The notes under the pieces are model-generated. The model searched no databases. It saw only the letters and a program-made list of their open reading frames with translations, and was not told where the DNA came from. A DNA stretch of 64,000 bases from Psychroserpens jangbogonensis (lineage in GTDB: Bacteria > Bacteroidota > Bacteroidia > Flavobacteriales > Flavobacteriaceae): positions 186,001 through 250,000 of the forward strand of contig NZ_JSWG01000012.1 in NCBI RefSeq assembly GCF_000797465.1. Reading direction: 5' to 3'. The position numbers and the translations under genes are program-made. Positions 1 through 8,846 of the stretch are shown here, piece after piece. How positions within the stretch are numbered: position 1 is the first letter of the stretch; every line of letters begins with the position of its first letter.

Positions 1-1
1 A

Positions 2-610
2 ATTTTAGATAATATCTTAAATGAAATTGAAGGAGATACGACTCCTGTTATCCAGTTAGAAAAAGGTCAACGCAGTACACCTTGGTATAGTATTGCAGCA
101 AGTATTATTGCTTTACTTTTTGCTGGCGGATATTATATGAAGACGAAACAAAACCAAGGTTTATTAAAAGAAAATCAAGTTGTTGTTGAAGAAATTTTTG
201 ATCTAAGGAGTGATATTGAAGAGAACAACAAAAGACTTGATAACTTGATGCTCGAGTTTATGAAGCTCAACAATCCTGAAACCGAAAAATATGTGTTTAG
301 AGGAAATGATCGCGCTAAAGATTTAAAAACTGTAGCCTATATTAATCCTGTAGACGAAACGTCTATGATTGATGTGGTGTCTTTACCGCAACTACCAGAA
401 GATCAAACGTATCAACTTTGGGCAGAAATGCAAGATAGAATGGTTAATCTAGGAATTTTAGATGCTTCTCAAAAAAAGCTACAATCTGTACCTTATTTAA
501 AAGATGCCTTAGCTTTAAGTATTACTATAGAAGCTAAAGATCGCTTAAATACTACTGTAGCTGATAGCGCAGTAGCAGAGATCGACTTAAATAATAAAAG
601 ATATAATTAA
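2..610 (+). CDS. anti-sigma factor, C-terminal part (cut by window start)
   Basis: The reading frame is open from base 2, so the ATG at 137 is internal and the true start lies outside the window. The visible 202 residues contain one membrane segment (about residues 28-45, starting WYSIAASIIALLF), then a helical/coiled linker, then a domain with the phrase QLPEDQTYQLWAEMQD. That phrase is typical of the periplasmic RskA/anti-sigma-K domain. The family holds an ECF sigma factor at the membrane until a signal releases it. The cognate sigma gene is expected just upstream, outside the window. The ECF factor at 2873 is a less likely partner because it sits in another operon. Confidence 0.8.
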   Translation: MLDNILNEIEGDTTPVIQLEKGQRSTPWYSIAASIIALLFAGGYYMKTKQNQGLLKENQVVVEEIFDLRSDIEENNKRLDNLMLEFMKLNNPETEKYVFRGNDRAKDLKTVAYINPVDETSMIDVVSLPQLPEDQTYQLWAEMQDRMVNLGILDASQKKLQSVPYLKDALALSITIEAKDRLNTTVADSAVAEIDLNNKRYN

Positions 611-631
611 TAGCAATTGTTTTTTATAAGG

Positions 632-668
632 AAAGCTACTTTTGAATAAATCAAAAGTGGCTTTCTTT
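632..668. terminator. bidirectional hairpin terminator
   Basis: A 14-bp stem (aaagctacttttga / tcaaaagtggcttt, one G-T pair) closes a 5-base loop and is followed by a T-rich stretch. It lies between the convergent anti-sigma and aquaporin genes and can serve both. Confidence 0.75.
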
Positions 669-691
669 ATTGATAGAGAAACAGGGTTTAC

Positions 692-1378
692 CTATTCTTT
701 ATCAAATAATGCTTTATGAATGAATCCTGCAACAATAGCACCTGCTATTGGAGCTAACCAAAACAACCATAATTGAGATGTGAAATCTGCTCCTGCAAAT
801 AACGCTTGACTAGTAGATCGTGCTGGATTTACAGACGTATTAGAAATTGGAATACTAATTAAATGTATCAATGTTAACCCAAGTCCAATAGCTATTGGAG
901 CAAATCCTTTAGGAGCTCTTACATTAGTACTTCCTAAAATGATAAGCAAAAAAAACATTGTTAAAAGAAATTCTGCTATTAATACAGACATCATACTGTA
1001 GCCTCCTGGAGATAATTCACCATACCCATTAGATGCAAATCCTCCTACGTCTACAAAATCAGATTTTCCTGAAACAATAACATACAACATTCCTGCAGCA
1101 GCAATTGCTCCTACAACTTGTGCAATAATGTAACCTAAAAGATCTTTTCCAGAAAACTTACCTCCTGCCCATAAGCCAAGAGATACAGCTGGATTAAAAT
1201 GTCCTCCAGAAATATGTCCAACGGCATAAGCCATTGTCAATACTGTTAAACCAAAAGCTAGTGCAACACCAGCAAAACCGATACCTAATTCTGGAAATGC
1301 AGCTGCAAAAATAGCGCTACCACAACCTCCAAAAACAAGCCAAAATGTTCCGAAGAACTCTGCGAATAATTTTTTCAT
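692..1378 (-). CDS. aqpZ: aquaporin Z-type water channel
   Basis: This is a 228-residue MIP-family inner-membrane channel with six hydrophobic helices. Both half-helix signatures are intact: HFNPAVS with NPA at residues 62-64, and SVNPARS with NPA at 184-186. The length and the Arg directly after the second NPA fit orthodox water channels of the AqpZ type rather than glycerol facilitators. The gene stands alone and is read toward the terminator at 632-668. I see no clear TAnnTTTG promoter in the 120 bases upstream of its start. Confidence 0.93.
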   Translation of the reverse strand: MKKLFAEFFGTFWLVFGGCGSAIFAAAFPELGIGFAGVALAFGLTVLTMAYAVGHISGGHFNPAVSLGLWAGGKFSGKDLLGYIIAQVVGAIAAAGMLYVIVSGKSDFVDVGGFASNGYGELSPGGYSMMSVLIAEFLLTMFFLLIILGSTNVRAPKGFAPIAIGLGLTLIHLISIPISNTSVNPARSTSQALFAGADFTSQLWLFWLAPIAGAIVAGFIHKALFDKE

Positions 1379-1499
1379 AAGTGATAAAAAATATTAGTTA
1401 GTGATTTTAAATTTATAATAATTATTAATAAGACACTAATAATGTTAAAAAGTCACTATTTATATAATACCCAAATAAGCACTAGACTATCTTTATTTA

Positions 1500-1534
1500 T
1501 TGTTCGGTAAAACATTTGAAAAATTGTATCTTTG
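1500..1534 (+). promoter_or_regulatory. Bacteroidota-type promoter for the 1560-4639 operon
   Basis: A -7 element TATCTTTG at 1527-1534 matches the Bacteroidota consensus TAnnTTTG. A TTG at 1500-1502 is a candidate -33 element; its 24-base spacer is slightly long. The predicted start of transcription is about 20 bases before the ATG at 1560. The same TTG is a false potential start codon for the downstream gene. Confidence 0.55.
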
Positions 1535-1559
1535 CATAGAATTTTTTAACCTTTCATTT

Positions 1560-1763
1560 ATGAAACTCGTCATCATCACATTAATACTTCTAGGTCTAGG
1601 TGTAGCTGGTATAGCCATTAAAATTTGGGCAAAAAAAGACGGAAAGTTTGCAGGCACTTGTGCAAGTCAAAATCCTATGCTTAATCAAGAAGGTGAAGCT
1701 TGCGGTTTTTGTGGAAAAGCCCCTGAACAATTCGATAATTGCAACGAACCTCAACACTCTTAA
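1560..1763 (+). CDS. small Cys-rich membrane protein
   Basis: The 67-residue protein begins with a membrane helix or signal anchor (MKLVIITLILLGLGVAGIAI). A short soluble tail follows, with Cys in FAGTCASQN, ACGFCGK and FDNC, a CxxC plus two single Cys. I chose ATG 1560 because an in-frame TTG at 1500 lies inside the promoter. The layout (one helix, then clustered Cys) recalls NqrM, the small maturation factor of the Na+-translocating NADH:quinone reductase, but the match is only in general design. It is the first gene of a tight four-gene operon, with 6 bases to the glycosyltransferase. Function unknown. Confidence 0.7.
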   Translation: MKLVIITLILLGLGVAGIAIKIWAKKDGKFAGTCASQNPMLNQEGEACGFCGKAPEQFDNCNEPQHS

Positions 1764-1769
1764 TCATTA

Positions 1770-2882
1770 ATGGTTATTCTTGAAATAACATTCTACGTAT
1801 TTATCGTTGTTGTAGGTATTCAAGTTTTTTTTTACGGAATTATTTTCAATAGCTTAACTAGGCATAAAATAGTTAAACCCAATCAAAAAAATATTTCAGT
1901 TTCAGTTATTGTTTGTGCTAAAAATGAAGCGGAAAATCTAAGAGAATTTTTACCATTGATTTTGGCTCAAGATTATTCTGATTTTGAAGTCATTCTAATT
2001 AATGACCATTCAAATGATGATACTTTAAACGTCATGGAAGACTTTAAAGAAAAATACAGCAACATCAAAATTGTAAATGTAAAACCTATTGAGAAATTTT
2101 GGGGAAATAAAAAATACGCTCTTACGCTGGGCATAAAAGCAGCAACTCACAATTTTCTATTATTTACTGATGCAGACTGCAAACCTTTAACTCATCATTG
2201 GATTCAAGAAATGACTTCGCATTTCACTAATGATAAAACTATTGTTTTAGGGTATGGTGCTCATAAAAAAATTAAAGGCTCATTTATTAATAAGCTCATT
2301 CGCTATGAAACCTTTTTTACAGCAATTCAATATTTGTCTTATGCGGCATTAGGACAACCTTATATGGCAGTTGGTAGAAATTTAGCATATAGAAGAGAAC
2401 AGTTTTTTGAAGCAAACGGGTTCATGCAGCACATGCAAATAGCTTCTGGTGACGATGATTTGTTTATTAATCAAGTTGCTACTGCATCGAATACTACAAT
2501 TTGTATTTCTAAAGAAAGTTTCACAGAATCTATTCCTAAAAAGTCATTAAAAGATTGGGCAATTCAAAAACGCAGGCATATTAGTACTGCAAAACATTAT
2601 AAGTTTAAGCATAAGGTTTTTCTAGCCACATTTTATTGCTCTCAACTTCTATTTTGGTCATTAGCTATCACATTAATGATTTTAATGTTTGAATGGAAAA
2701 TAGTCTTAGGATTAATCATTTTAAGATTTGTAATTCAACTAATCAACCTTTTTTTAGCCTCTCAAAAGCTAAATGAAAAAGACCTTCCATACCTCAGCCC
2801 TTTTCTGGAGTTGTTTCTAATTGTTTTTCAATTCTTTATATTTATAAAAAATATGATATCAAAACCAGAGTATTGGAAGTAG
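1770..2882 (+). CDS. family 2 glycosyltransferase, membrane bound
   Basis: The 370-residue protein has an N-terminal membrane helix (about 4-26) and a GT-A fold GT2 domain: nucleotide-binding SVIVCAKNEAENL (about 45-57), the metal-binding DADCK at 134-138, GDDDLF near 227-232, and QKRRH at 266-270, the variant of the QxxRW processivity motif. Two hydrophobic segments follow (about 285-345). GT2 enzymes of this design move a sugar from a nucleotide donor to a lipid or polysaccharide on the cytoplasmic face; the acceptor here is unknown. Its last 10 bases overlap the next gene, which implies coupled translation. Confidence 0.85.
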   Translation: MVILEITFYVFIVVVGIQVFFYGIIFNSLTRHKIVKPNQKNISVSVIVCAKNEAENLREFLPLILAQDYSDFEVILINDHSNDDTLNVMEDFKEKYSNIKIVNVKPIEKFWGNKKYALTLGIKAATHNFLLFTDADCKPLTHHWIQEMTSHFTNDKTIVLGYGAHKKIKGSFINKLIRYETFFTAIQYLSYAALGQPYMAVGRNLAYRREQFFEANGFMQHMQIASGDDDLFINQVATASNTTICISKESFTESIPKKSLKDWAIQKRRHISTAKHYKFKHKVFLATFYCSQLLFWSLAITLMILMFEWKIVLGLIILRFVIQLINLFLASQKLNEKDLPYLSPFLELFLIVFQFFIFIKNMISKPEYWK

Positions 2883-3421
2883 AAGACGCCATTGAAAAAG
2901 CAAAAACTAACGATCAAATAGCATTTAACTTTTTGCTTGACACCTTTTGGAATAGTGTTTATGGATTTCAATTAAAGCGCACTGAAAACGAAAACGATGC
3001 TGAAGACATAACCATTCAAACATTTTCGAAGGCTTTTGATAAAATTCACACTTATAATGACAAGTTTGAATTTAAAACTTGGTTAATTACAATCTCTAAA
3101 AACATTCATATTGATTTATTAAGGAAACGCAAATCATCTGTTCCACATACTTCAAACAATGAAAAAGATGATAATTTTCATTCTATTATTGATGAATCAC
3201 CATCTCCTGAAGATAAACTTATTACGGAACAGAACCTTACTAAATTGCTTCGAGATATTAAAAAATTAAAACCGCATTATCAAGAAGTTATTAATTTAAG
3301 ATACTTCCAAGAATTTAGCTACAAAGAAATAGCCGAACAACTTGACGAACCAATGAATAATGTAAAAGTCAAATTACTAAGAGCAAAAAAACTTTTAGCT
3401 GAGATTATTAAAAAGAAATAA
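2873..3421 (+). CDS. ECF-type RNA polymerase sigma factor
   Basis: The 182-residue sigma-70 family protein has region 2 (DAEDITIQTFSKAFDKI, then FKTWLITISKNIHIDLLRK) and region 4 (HYQEVINLRYFQEFSYKEIAEQL, a helix-turn-helix). The start is a TTG at 2873 inside the end of the glycosyltransferase gene; no ATG or GTG lies close enough to keep region 2 whole. No anti-sigma gene follows; the next gene is a transporter, 6 bases on. Regulation may therefore be through expression level or through an unlinked anti-sigma factor. Confidence 0.88.
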   Translation: MEVEDAIEKAKTNDQIAFNFLLDTFWNSVYGFQLKRTENENDAEDITIQTFSKAFDKIHTYNDKFEFKTWLITISKNIHIDLLRKRKSSVPHTSNNEKDDNFHSIIDESPSPEDKLITEQNLTKLLRDIKKLKPHYQEVINLRYFQEFSYKEIAEQLDEPMNNVKVKLLRAKKLLAEIIKKK

Positions 3422-3427
3422 CTACAA

Positions 3428-4639
3428 GTGAATTTTAGTCTCAAAAAAATAGGGCCAGGATTATTATTTGCTGGAGCAGCTATTGGTGTTTCGCATTTAG
3501 TTCAATCTACGAGAGCTGGAGCAGATTTTGGTTTTGGTTTAATTTGGGCTTTACTCTTAGTTAATCTTTTTAAGTATCCCTTTTTTCAATTTGGACCTCG
3601 TTATGCCTCAGCAACTGGAGAATCCCTTTTAGATGGCTATAAAAAATTGGGCAAACCTGTCTTAATTGCTTACTTCTTTCTCACATTTGCTACGATGTTT
3701 ACCATCCAAACTGCCGTAACAATTGTAACCGCTGGCTTAGCTGCATCATTATTTGGAGACTTCTTCAATATTGAAACTTGGACTGTCATTATTTTAGCAA
3801 TTTGCCTATTGTTATTGCTTGTTGGAAAGTATAATCTTCTTGACAAGCTTATAAAAATAATTATTATAACACTTACTATTAGTACCATAACAGCTGTTGG
3901 TTTTGCTTTATTTAATGAAACACAAGCGATGTCATTCCAACAAATCCTTCCTAAAAACAGTATAGAAATCGCCTTTTTAATAGCTTTTATGGGATGGATG
4001 CCAGCTCCTTTAGATATTTCTGTATGGCATTCGTTATGGACCATTGAAAAGAAGAAATCTTCAGGAGAATTTTCACCAAAATCGGCATTATTCGATTTTA
4101 ATGTAGGATACATTAGTACCATCGTTCTAGGCATTGCATTTGTAGCCTTAGGTGCTTTAGTCATGTTTCAAAGCGGAGAAACATTTAGTGGTTCTGCCGG
4201 AATGTTTGCCAACCAACTACTAGACATGTATACTCAAAGTCTTGGTAATTGGGCATATGTATTTATAGGCATAGCTGCTTTCACAACAATGTTTAGCACC
4301 ACAATCACAACTTTAGATGCATCACCAAGGGCAATGGCTAAAACGACTCAACTCCTTACTGGCAATATCTTAAAAAAAGGATATTTATTCTGGATTCTCA
4401 TTTTAACCAGCGGCACAATTATTATCTTCTTTCTCTTCGCATCTGAAATGGGTTTACTTATAAAAGCAGCAACAATACTATCGTTTTTAACTGCTCCCTT
4501 TTATGCTATAATTAATTACATCTTAATTTCTAGCAAGCACACACCTAAAGAATGGAGGCCTTCTAAAGGCTTACATCTTCTAAGTATTCTTGGAATAATA
4601 TTTTTAGTAGGATTTAGCATTTGGTATCTTATTTATTAG
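3428..4639 (+). CDS. Nramp-related transporter with altered metal site
   Basis: The 403-residue protein has about eleven hydrophobic helices and belongs to the Nramp/SLC11 branch of the APC superfamily; GPG near residue 9 and AGADFG near 30 align with helix 1 of the family. The canonical DPGN of helix 1, which binds Mn2+/Fe2+, is replaced by GVSH at residues 20-23, and the helix 6 MPH is replaced by WMPAPLD. The substrate is therefore uncertain. Similar departures occur in Nramp-related transporters with other substrates. Translation starts at GTG 3428, and the gene is the last of the operon that begins at 1560. Confidence 0.8.
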   Translation: MNFSLKKIGPGLLFAGAAIGVSHLVQSTRAGADFGFGLIWALLLVNLFKYPFFQFGPRYASATGESLLDGYKKLGKPVLIAYFFLTFATMFTIQTAVTIVTAGLAASLFGDFFNIETWTVIILAICLLLLLVGKYNLLDKLIKIIIITLTISTITAVGFALFNETQAMSFQQILPKNSIEIAFLIAFMGWMPAPLDISVWHSLWTIEKKKSSGEFSPKSALFDFNVGYISTIVLGIAFVALGALVMFQSGETFSGSAGMFANQLLDMYTQSLGNWAYVFIGIAAFTTMFSTTITTLDASPRAMAKTTQLLTGNILKKGYLFWILILTSGTIIIFFLFASEMGLLIKAATILSFLTAPFYAIINYILISSKHTPKEWRPSKGLHLLSILGIIFLVGFSIWYLIY

Positions 4640-4662
4640 GATTTATTTAAAAGAATACTTCG

Positions 4663-4670
4663 TATCTTTG
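4663..4670 (+). promoter_or_regulatory. -7 promoter element of lipA
   Basis: TATCTTTG matches TAnnTTTG and stands 18 bases before the lipA ATG at 4689. No convincing -33 TTG is visible. It overlaps no coding region and lies just after the Nramp-like stop. Confidence 0.55.
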
Positions 4671-4688
4671 TAGTTGAAATTTTTTAGA

Positions 4689-5567
4689 ATGAGTACAGAA
4701 GTAACTTCAAATACAACCACTAAACGTCAACCGAAACCTAAATGGCTTCGTGTTAAGCTTCCTACCGGAAAAAAGTACACAGAGCTCAGAGGTCTAGTAG
4801 ATAAGTACAAATTAAATACAATTTGCACATCTGGTAGTTGCCCGAATATGGGAGAATGTTGGGGAGAAGGGACTGCAACATTTATGATTTTAGGGAATAT
4901 TTGTACACGTTCTTGTGGTTTTTGCGGTGTTAAAACAGGAAGACCAGAAACTGTAGATTGGGACGAACCTGAGAAAGTAGCACGTTCTATTAAAATTATG
5001 GGAATCAAACATGCCGTTTTAACTAGTGTTGACCGAGACGACCTTAAAGATATGGGAAGTATTATGTGGAGTGAAACGGTTAAAGCTGTGAGGCGAATGA
5101 ATCCTGAAACTTCTTTAGAAACTCTTATTCCGGACTTTCAAGGTTTAGAGCAACACATTGACAGAATTATTAAAGTAGCTCCAGAAGTGGTGTCCCATAA
5201 TATAGAAACTGTAAGACGTTTGAGTCGTGAAGTTCGTATTCAAGCCAAGTACGACCGTAGCATGCATGTGCTTAAATATTTAAAGCAACAAGGACAACGT
5301 CGTACCAAATCTGGTATTATGCTAGGTTTAGGTGAAACTCGTGAGGAAGTAATCGAAACACTTCATGATTTAAAAGCAAATGATGTAGATGTCGTTACTA
5401 TTGGACAATATCTCCAACCAAGTAAAATGCACTTACCTGTAAAGCAATTTATCACACCAGAACAATTTGATGAGTACAAAACCATTGGGCTAGATTTAGG
5501 CTTTCGACATGTAGAAAGTAGCGCTTTAGTGAGATCTTCGTACAAAGCACAAAAACATATCAACTAA
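4689..5567 (+). CDS. lipA: lipoyl synthase
   Basis: The 292-residue radical-SAM enzyme inserts two sulfur atoms into protein-bound octanoyl groups to make lipoyl cofactor. Both iron-sulfur clusters can be read: the auxiliary cluster ligands C46, C51 and C57 ([12 protein letters not shown]) and the SAM cluster CxxxCxxC at C72, C76 and C79 (CTRSCGFC). The C-terminal RSSYK motif that ligates the auxiliary cluster is present. I use ATG 4689; an upstream TTG at 4674 lies too near the promoter. The stop codon touches the ATG of the next gene. Its product would serve the lipoyl E2 at 51871-53178. Confidence 0.95.
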   Translation: MSTEVTSNTTTKRQPKPKWLRVKLPTGKKYTELRGLVDKYKLNTICTSGSCPNMGECWGEGTATFMILGNICTRSCGFCGVKTGRPETVDWDEPEKVARSIKIMGIKHAVLTSVDRDDLKDMGSIMWSETVKAVRRMNPETSLETLIPDFQGLEQHIDRIIKVAPEVVSHNIETVRRLSREVRIQAKYDRSMHVLKYLKQQGQRRTKSGIMLGLGETREEVIETLHDLKANDVDVVTIGQYLQPSKMHLPVKQFITPEQFDEYKTIGLDLGFRHVESSALVRSSYKAQKHIN

Positions 5568-6563
5568 ATGATTAATGTCGCAATTAATGGGTTTGGTCGA
5601 ATTGGAAGACGTGTTTTTAGACTCATTCAGGAACGAGAAGACATACAAGTTGTAGCGATCAATGACCTGGCAGACACCAAAACTCTTAGTCATTTATTGA
5701 AATACGATAGTATTCATGGTGTATCAAAACATAAGATTTCATGCTCAGAAGCTGATATTGTTATAAACGACAGAAGCATTCCGCTTTTAAATCAAAATCA
5801 TCCAAAAGATATTGATTGGAACCCATATAATGTTGATTACGTCATTGAATCTTCTGGAAAATTTAAAACATCTTCAGATTTAGAATACCATATAAAAAAT
5901 GGCGCAAAACAAGTCATTTTATCAGTACCTCCAATTGAAGACGATATAAAAACTGTGGTATTAGGAGTCAATGATCATGAGATTGAAGGCAATGAGCCTA
6001 TTATTTCAAATGCATCGTGCACGACTAATAATGCCGCTCCTATGATTTCGGTTATACACAAGCTTTGCGGAGTAAAACAAGCCTATATAACAACAATACA
6101 TTCTTACACTACAGATCAGAGTTTACACGATCAACCTCATAAGGATTTAAGACGTGCACGTGCTGCAGGACAATCTATTGTTCCCACAACTACAGGAGCA
6201 GCAAAGGCACTAACCAAAATTTTTCCTGATTTATCCAACGTAATTGGTGGCTGTGGAATTAGAGTTCCCGTTGCTAACGGATCATTAACAGACATTACTT
6301 TTAACGTAGAACGTACAGTTACTATAGAAGAGATTAATTCGGCCTTTAAGACCGCATCTCAAACGTATTTAAAGGATATTCTTGAATATACTGAAGATCC
6401 AATTGTATCTATAGATATTGTCGGTAATCCTCATTCTTGCATATTTGATTCTCAAATGACTTCAGTCATTGGAAACATGATAAAAATAGTGGGCTGGTAT
6501 GACAATGAAACTGGCTATTCTACTCGAATTTTAGATTTAATTTGCAATTTGTCGATGAAATAG
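5568..6563 (+). CDS. gap: glyceraldehyde-3-phosphate dehydrogenase
   Basis: The 331-residue NAD-dependent enzyme has the Rossmann start NGFGRIGRRVF (residues 8-18), catalytic Cys151 in NASCTTN and the base His178 in IHSYTTDQ. The common second Cys after CTTN is Asn here (CTTNNAAP), which is outside the catalytic site. It converts glyceraldehyde-3-phosphate and phosphate to 1,3-bisphosphoglycerate. It directly follows lipA with no spacer, so both are probably on one transcript. A second gap gene elsewhere in the genome is common in this group but cannot be seen here. Confidence 0.92.
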   Translation: MINVAINGFGRIGRRVFRLIQEREDIQVVAINDLADTKTLSHLLKYDSIHGVSKHKISCSEADIVINDRSIPLLNQNHPKDIDWNPYNVDYVIESSGKFKTSSDLEYHIKNGAKQVILSVPPIEDDIKTVVLGVNDHEIEGNEPIISNASCTTNNAAPMISVIHKLCGVKQAYITTIHSYTTDQSLHDQPHKDLRRARAAGQSIVPTTTGAAKALTKIFPDLSNVIGGCGIRVPVANGSLTDITFNVERTVTIEEINSAFKTASQTYLKDILEYTEDPIVSIDIVGNPHSCIFDSQMTSVIGNMIKIVGWYDNETGYSTRILDLICNLSMK

Positions 6564-6585
6564 TGTCTTTTATCGAATAAATATT

Positions 6586-6593
6586 TATATTTG
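6586..6593 (+). promoter_or_regulatory. -7 promoter element of the hybrid kinase gene
   Basis: TATATTTG matches TAnnTTTG, 21 bases before the ATG at 6615. No clear -33 element. Confidence 0.5.
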
Positions 6594-6614
6594 TCCAAAT
6601 AAAGTGGCCAAAAT

Positions 6615-8846
6615 ATGTCCCAAATTAGATATTACATATTAGCTTTTTTAATCACTTTTTCGATATCTGTCTCTGCTCAAGAAGATTCAGAAGAAGACGT
6701 TGATATATTAAAAATGCGCATTGAAAACCTAATCACTCAATCAAATTTTGATAATGAGAGAGGTGACTATTTTAATGCGAAAGACAACCTTGAAAAAGCC
6801 CTAACTATCGCTATTAAAATAAGCGATAGGAAAAGTGAAGGTGAAATTCACACCAAAATAGCGAAACTTCAATTCACTGTTAACGAGCATGAGAATGCTC
6901 TTGTTTCACTTACTAAAGCAGCAGAAATTCAACGAGAAATTAATGATTATGGTAACCTAGCCATGACCTATAATATTAGAGGTTTACTTCATGCAAGTAA
7001 AAAAGAATATCAAACAGCTTTAGACTACTTTAACTCAGCAAAAACCAAATTTGAGGAAGAAGACCTTGAGCGATATATACCTGAAGTTACTTTAAACGAA
7101 GCAAAAGTAAATCTTAAACTTAAAGATTATAAAACTGCAAAATCATTACTTGAGCGCACTATCGTGCTTGCCAAAAAGTATGATCAAAATAATATTCTGT
7201 CGAATGCATTAATCTATAGTGGAAAAACAATAGATAAACTTGGCAACAATAAGTTAGCTATTTCAATAACTGAAGAAGGTCTAGAAATTGCAGAAGCAAA
7301 TGGATTTATTGAAAACACTAATGAAGCCTATTTAACGCTAAGTAATATTTATGAGAATGAAACTGATTTTGAATTAGCACACGATTATTTGGCTAGACAT
7401 GTCCGCTTATCTGACTCCATACTTGATATTAAACGCGAAAATTTAACTCCCGAGAAAAGAGTACAATATATTGAGGCATACAACGCTGCTGACTATGAAA
7501 AGCTAAAAACGATAATAGAAGAACAAGAATCTGAAAGTAGTTTAGCAAAAATCACAACTATATTAAGTATTGCCTTAATTACAATTTTATCATTATTAAC
7601 ATTAGCGCTTTACAAAAACAACAATATTAGATTGAAGTCAAATAATATGCTTCATGAAAAAAATGATGATCTTATTGAAGCTATGCGTAAAGCAGAACAA
7701 GCTTCTAAAACTAAAGCGAACTTCTTATCTACCGTTACTCATGAGCTTAGAACTCCTTTATATGCAGTAACAGGATTAACAAATATGTTATTAGATGAAG
7801 AGCCAAAAGAACACCAAATACCGCATTTAAAGTCTTTAAAGTTTTCAGGAGATTACTTACTGACCTTTATTAATGATATTCTTCAGATTAACAAAATTGA
7901 AGCAAATAAAGTTGAACTTGACCCAGTTCAGTTTAACCTTAAGATGAAAGTAGAAAACGTTGTTTCTGCTTTAAATAATTCAGCATTAGACAACAATACC
8001 ATAATGCACTACGATTTTCAAAAAGATTTACCACATACGTTTGTTGGAGATAATTTGAAAATATCACAAATATTAATCAATCTAATTGGTAACTCGATTA
8101 AGTTTACCAAAGATGGAGATATTTGGGTAAGAGTATATAGTATTTCTAAAAATGGAGACGACCATGTTCTGCGATTTGAAATTGAAGATAATGGTATTGG
8201 TATCTCTAAAGAAAAGCAAGATAATATGTTTGAGAGCTTCTCCCAAGGCTCAATTCAGATTAATAGGAAATATGGAGGTACAGGACTTGGCCTCTCTATT
8301 GTTAAAGGATTAATTGAAATATTAAAAGGAAAAATCTACCTCAAAAGTGAACTCGGAAAAGGAACAACATTCTTTTTTGAAATACCATTAACCTACGCTC
8401 CAGAAGAAGTTAAAATTATTAAAGAGGATTACTCTAAAAACATTAGCAAATTGGACATTAGCAACATTAAGATTTTGATTGTTGAAGACAACAAGATTAA
8501 TCAAATGATTACCAAGAAAATCTTGAATAAGATGGGTCTTGAGTGCGAAATCGTAGACAATGGTGAGGATGCAGTTGAAAAGGTAAAAGAAAACACTTAC
8601 GATGTTGTACTTATGGACATCCATATGCCAGGAATTAGTGGACTCGAAGCCACTAAAATCATTAGAACATTCGACAAAGAACTTACTATTTTTGCACTTA
8701 CAGCTGTAACGTTAGAAGACAAAATGCATGAGTTTGACGAAGCAGGATTTGATGATATCATTTCTAAGCCTTTCAAACAAGAAGATTTTGAAAAGAAATT
8801 GTATGAAGTGCTTTCTGAAAACGAGAAAACGACACCTTCTTTATAG
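6615..8846 (+). CDS. TPR-sensor hybrid histidine kinase
   Basis: The 743-residue protein has a signal peptide (about 1-21, ending VSAQ), periplasmic TPR-like helical repeats (about 30-300), one membrane helix (about 312-333) and HisKA with phospho-acceptor His376 (THELRTPL). An HATPase_c domain follows (N box LINLIGNSIKFT, DNGIGI at 526-531, GGTGLGLSI), then a receiver domain with phospho-acceptor Asp668 (VVLMDIHMPG). Phosphate can pass within the protein from His376 to Asp668; no DNA-binding domain is present, so a further partner is expected. Periplasmic TPRs suggest a protein or peptide signal. The gene ends 6 bases inside the convergent lpxK. Confidence 0.92.
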   Translation: MSQIRYYILAFLITFSISVSAQEDSEEDVDILKMRIENLITQSNFDNERGDYFNAKDNLEKALTIAIKISDRKSEGEIHTKIAKLQFTVNEHENALVSLTKAAEIQREINDYGNLAMTYNIRGLLHASKKEYQTALDYFNSAKTKFEEEDLERYIPEVTLNEAKVNLKLKDYKTAKSLLERTIVLAKKYDQNNILSNALIYSGKTIDKLGNNKLAISITEEGLEIAEANGFIENTNEAYLTLSNIYENETDFELAHDYLARHVRLSDSILDIKRENLTPEKRVQYIEAYNAADYEKLKTIIEEQESESSLAKITTILSIALITILSLLTLALYKNNNIRLKSNNMLHEKNDDLIEAMRKAEQASKTKANFLSTVTHELRTPLYAVTGLTNMLLDEEPKEHQIPHLKSLKFSGDYLLTFINDILQINKIEANKVELDPVQFNLKMKVENVVSALNNSALDNNTIMHYDFQKDLPHTFVGDNLKISQILINLIGNSIKFTKDGDIWVRVYSISKNGDDHVLRFEIEDNGIGISKEKQDNMFESFSQGSIQINRKYGGTGLGLSIVKGLIEILKGKIYLKSELGKGTTFFFEIPLTYAPEEVKIIKEDYSKNISKLDISNIKILIVEDNKINQMITKKILNKMGLECEIVDNGEDAVEKVKENTYDVVLMDIHMPGISGLEATKIIRTFDKELTIFALTAVTLEDKMHEFDEAGFDDIISKPFKQEDFEKKLYEVLSENEKTTPSL

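Noticed and set aside
137-610. The ATG at 137 as a gene start
   Set aside because: The same frame is open to the window edge and upstream codons form the membrane helix of an anti-sigma factor, so the ATG is internal.
3670-4164. 164-codon minus-strand frame inside the Nramp-like gene
   Set aside because: It is antisense to a clear membrane protein, has no family features, and its composition mirrors the opposite strand.
5568-6563. Asn in place of the second Cys of GAPDH (CTTNN) as a catalytic defect
   Set aside because: The catalytic Cys151 and His178 are intact, and the second Cys is not needed for the reaction.
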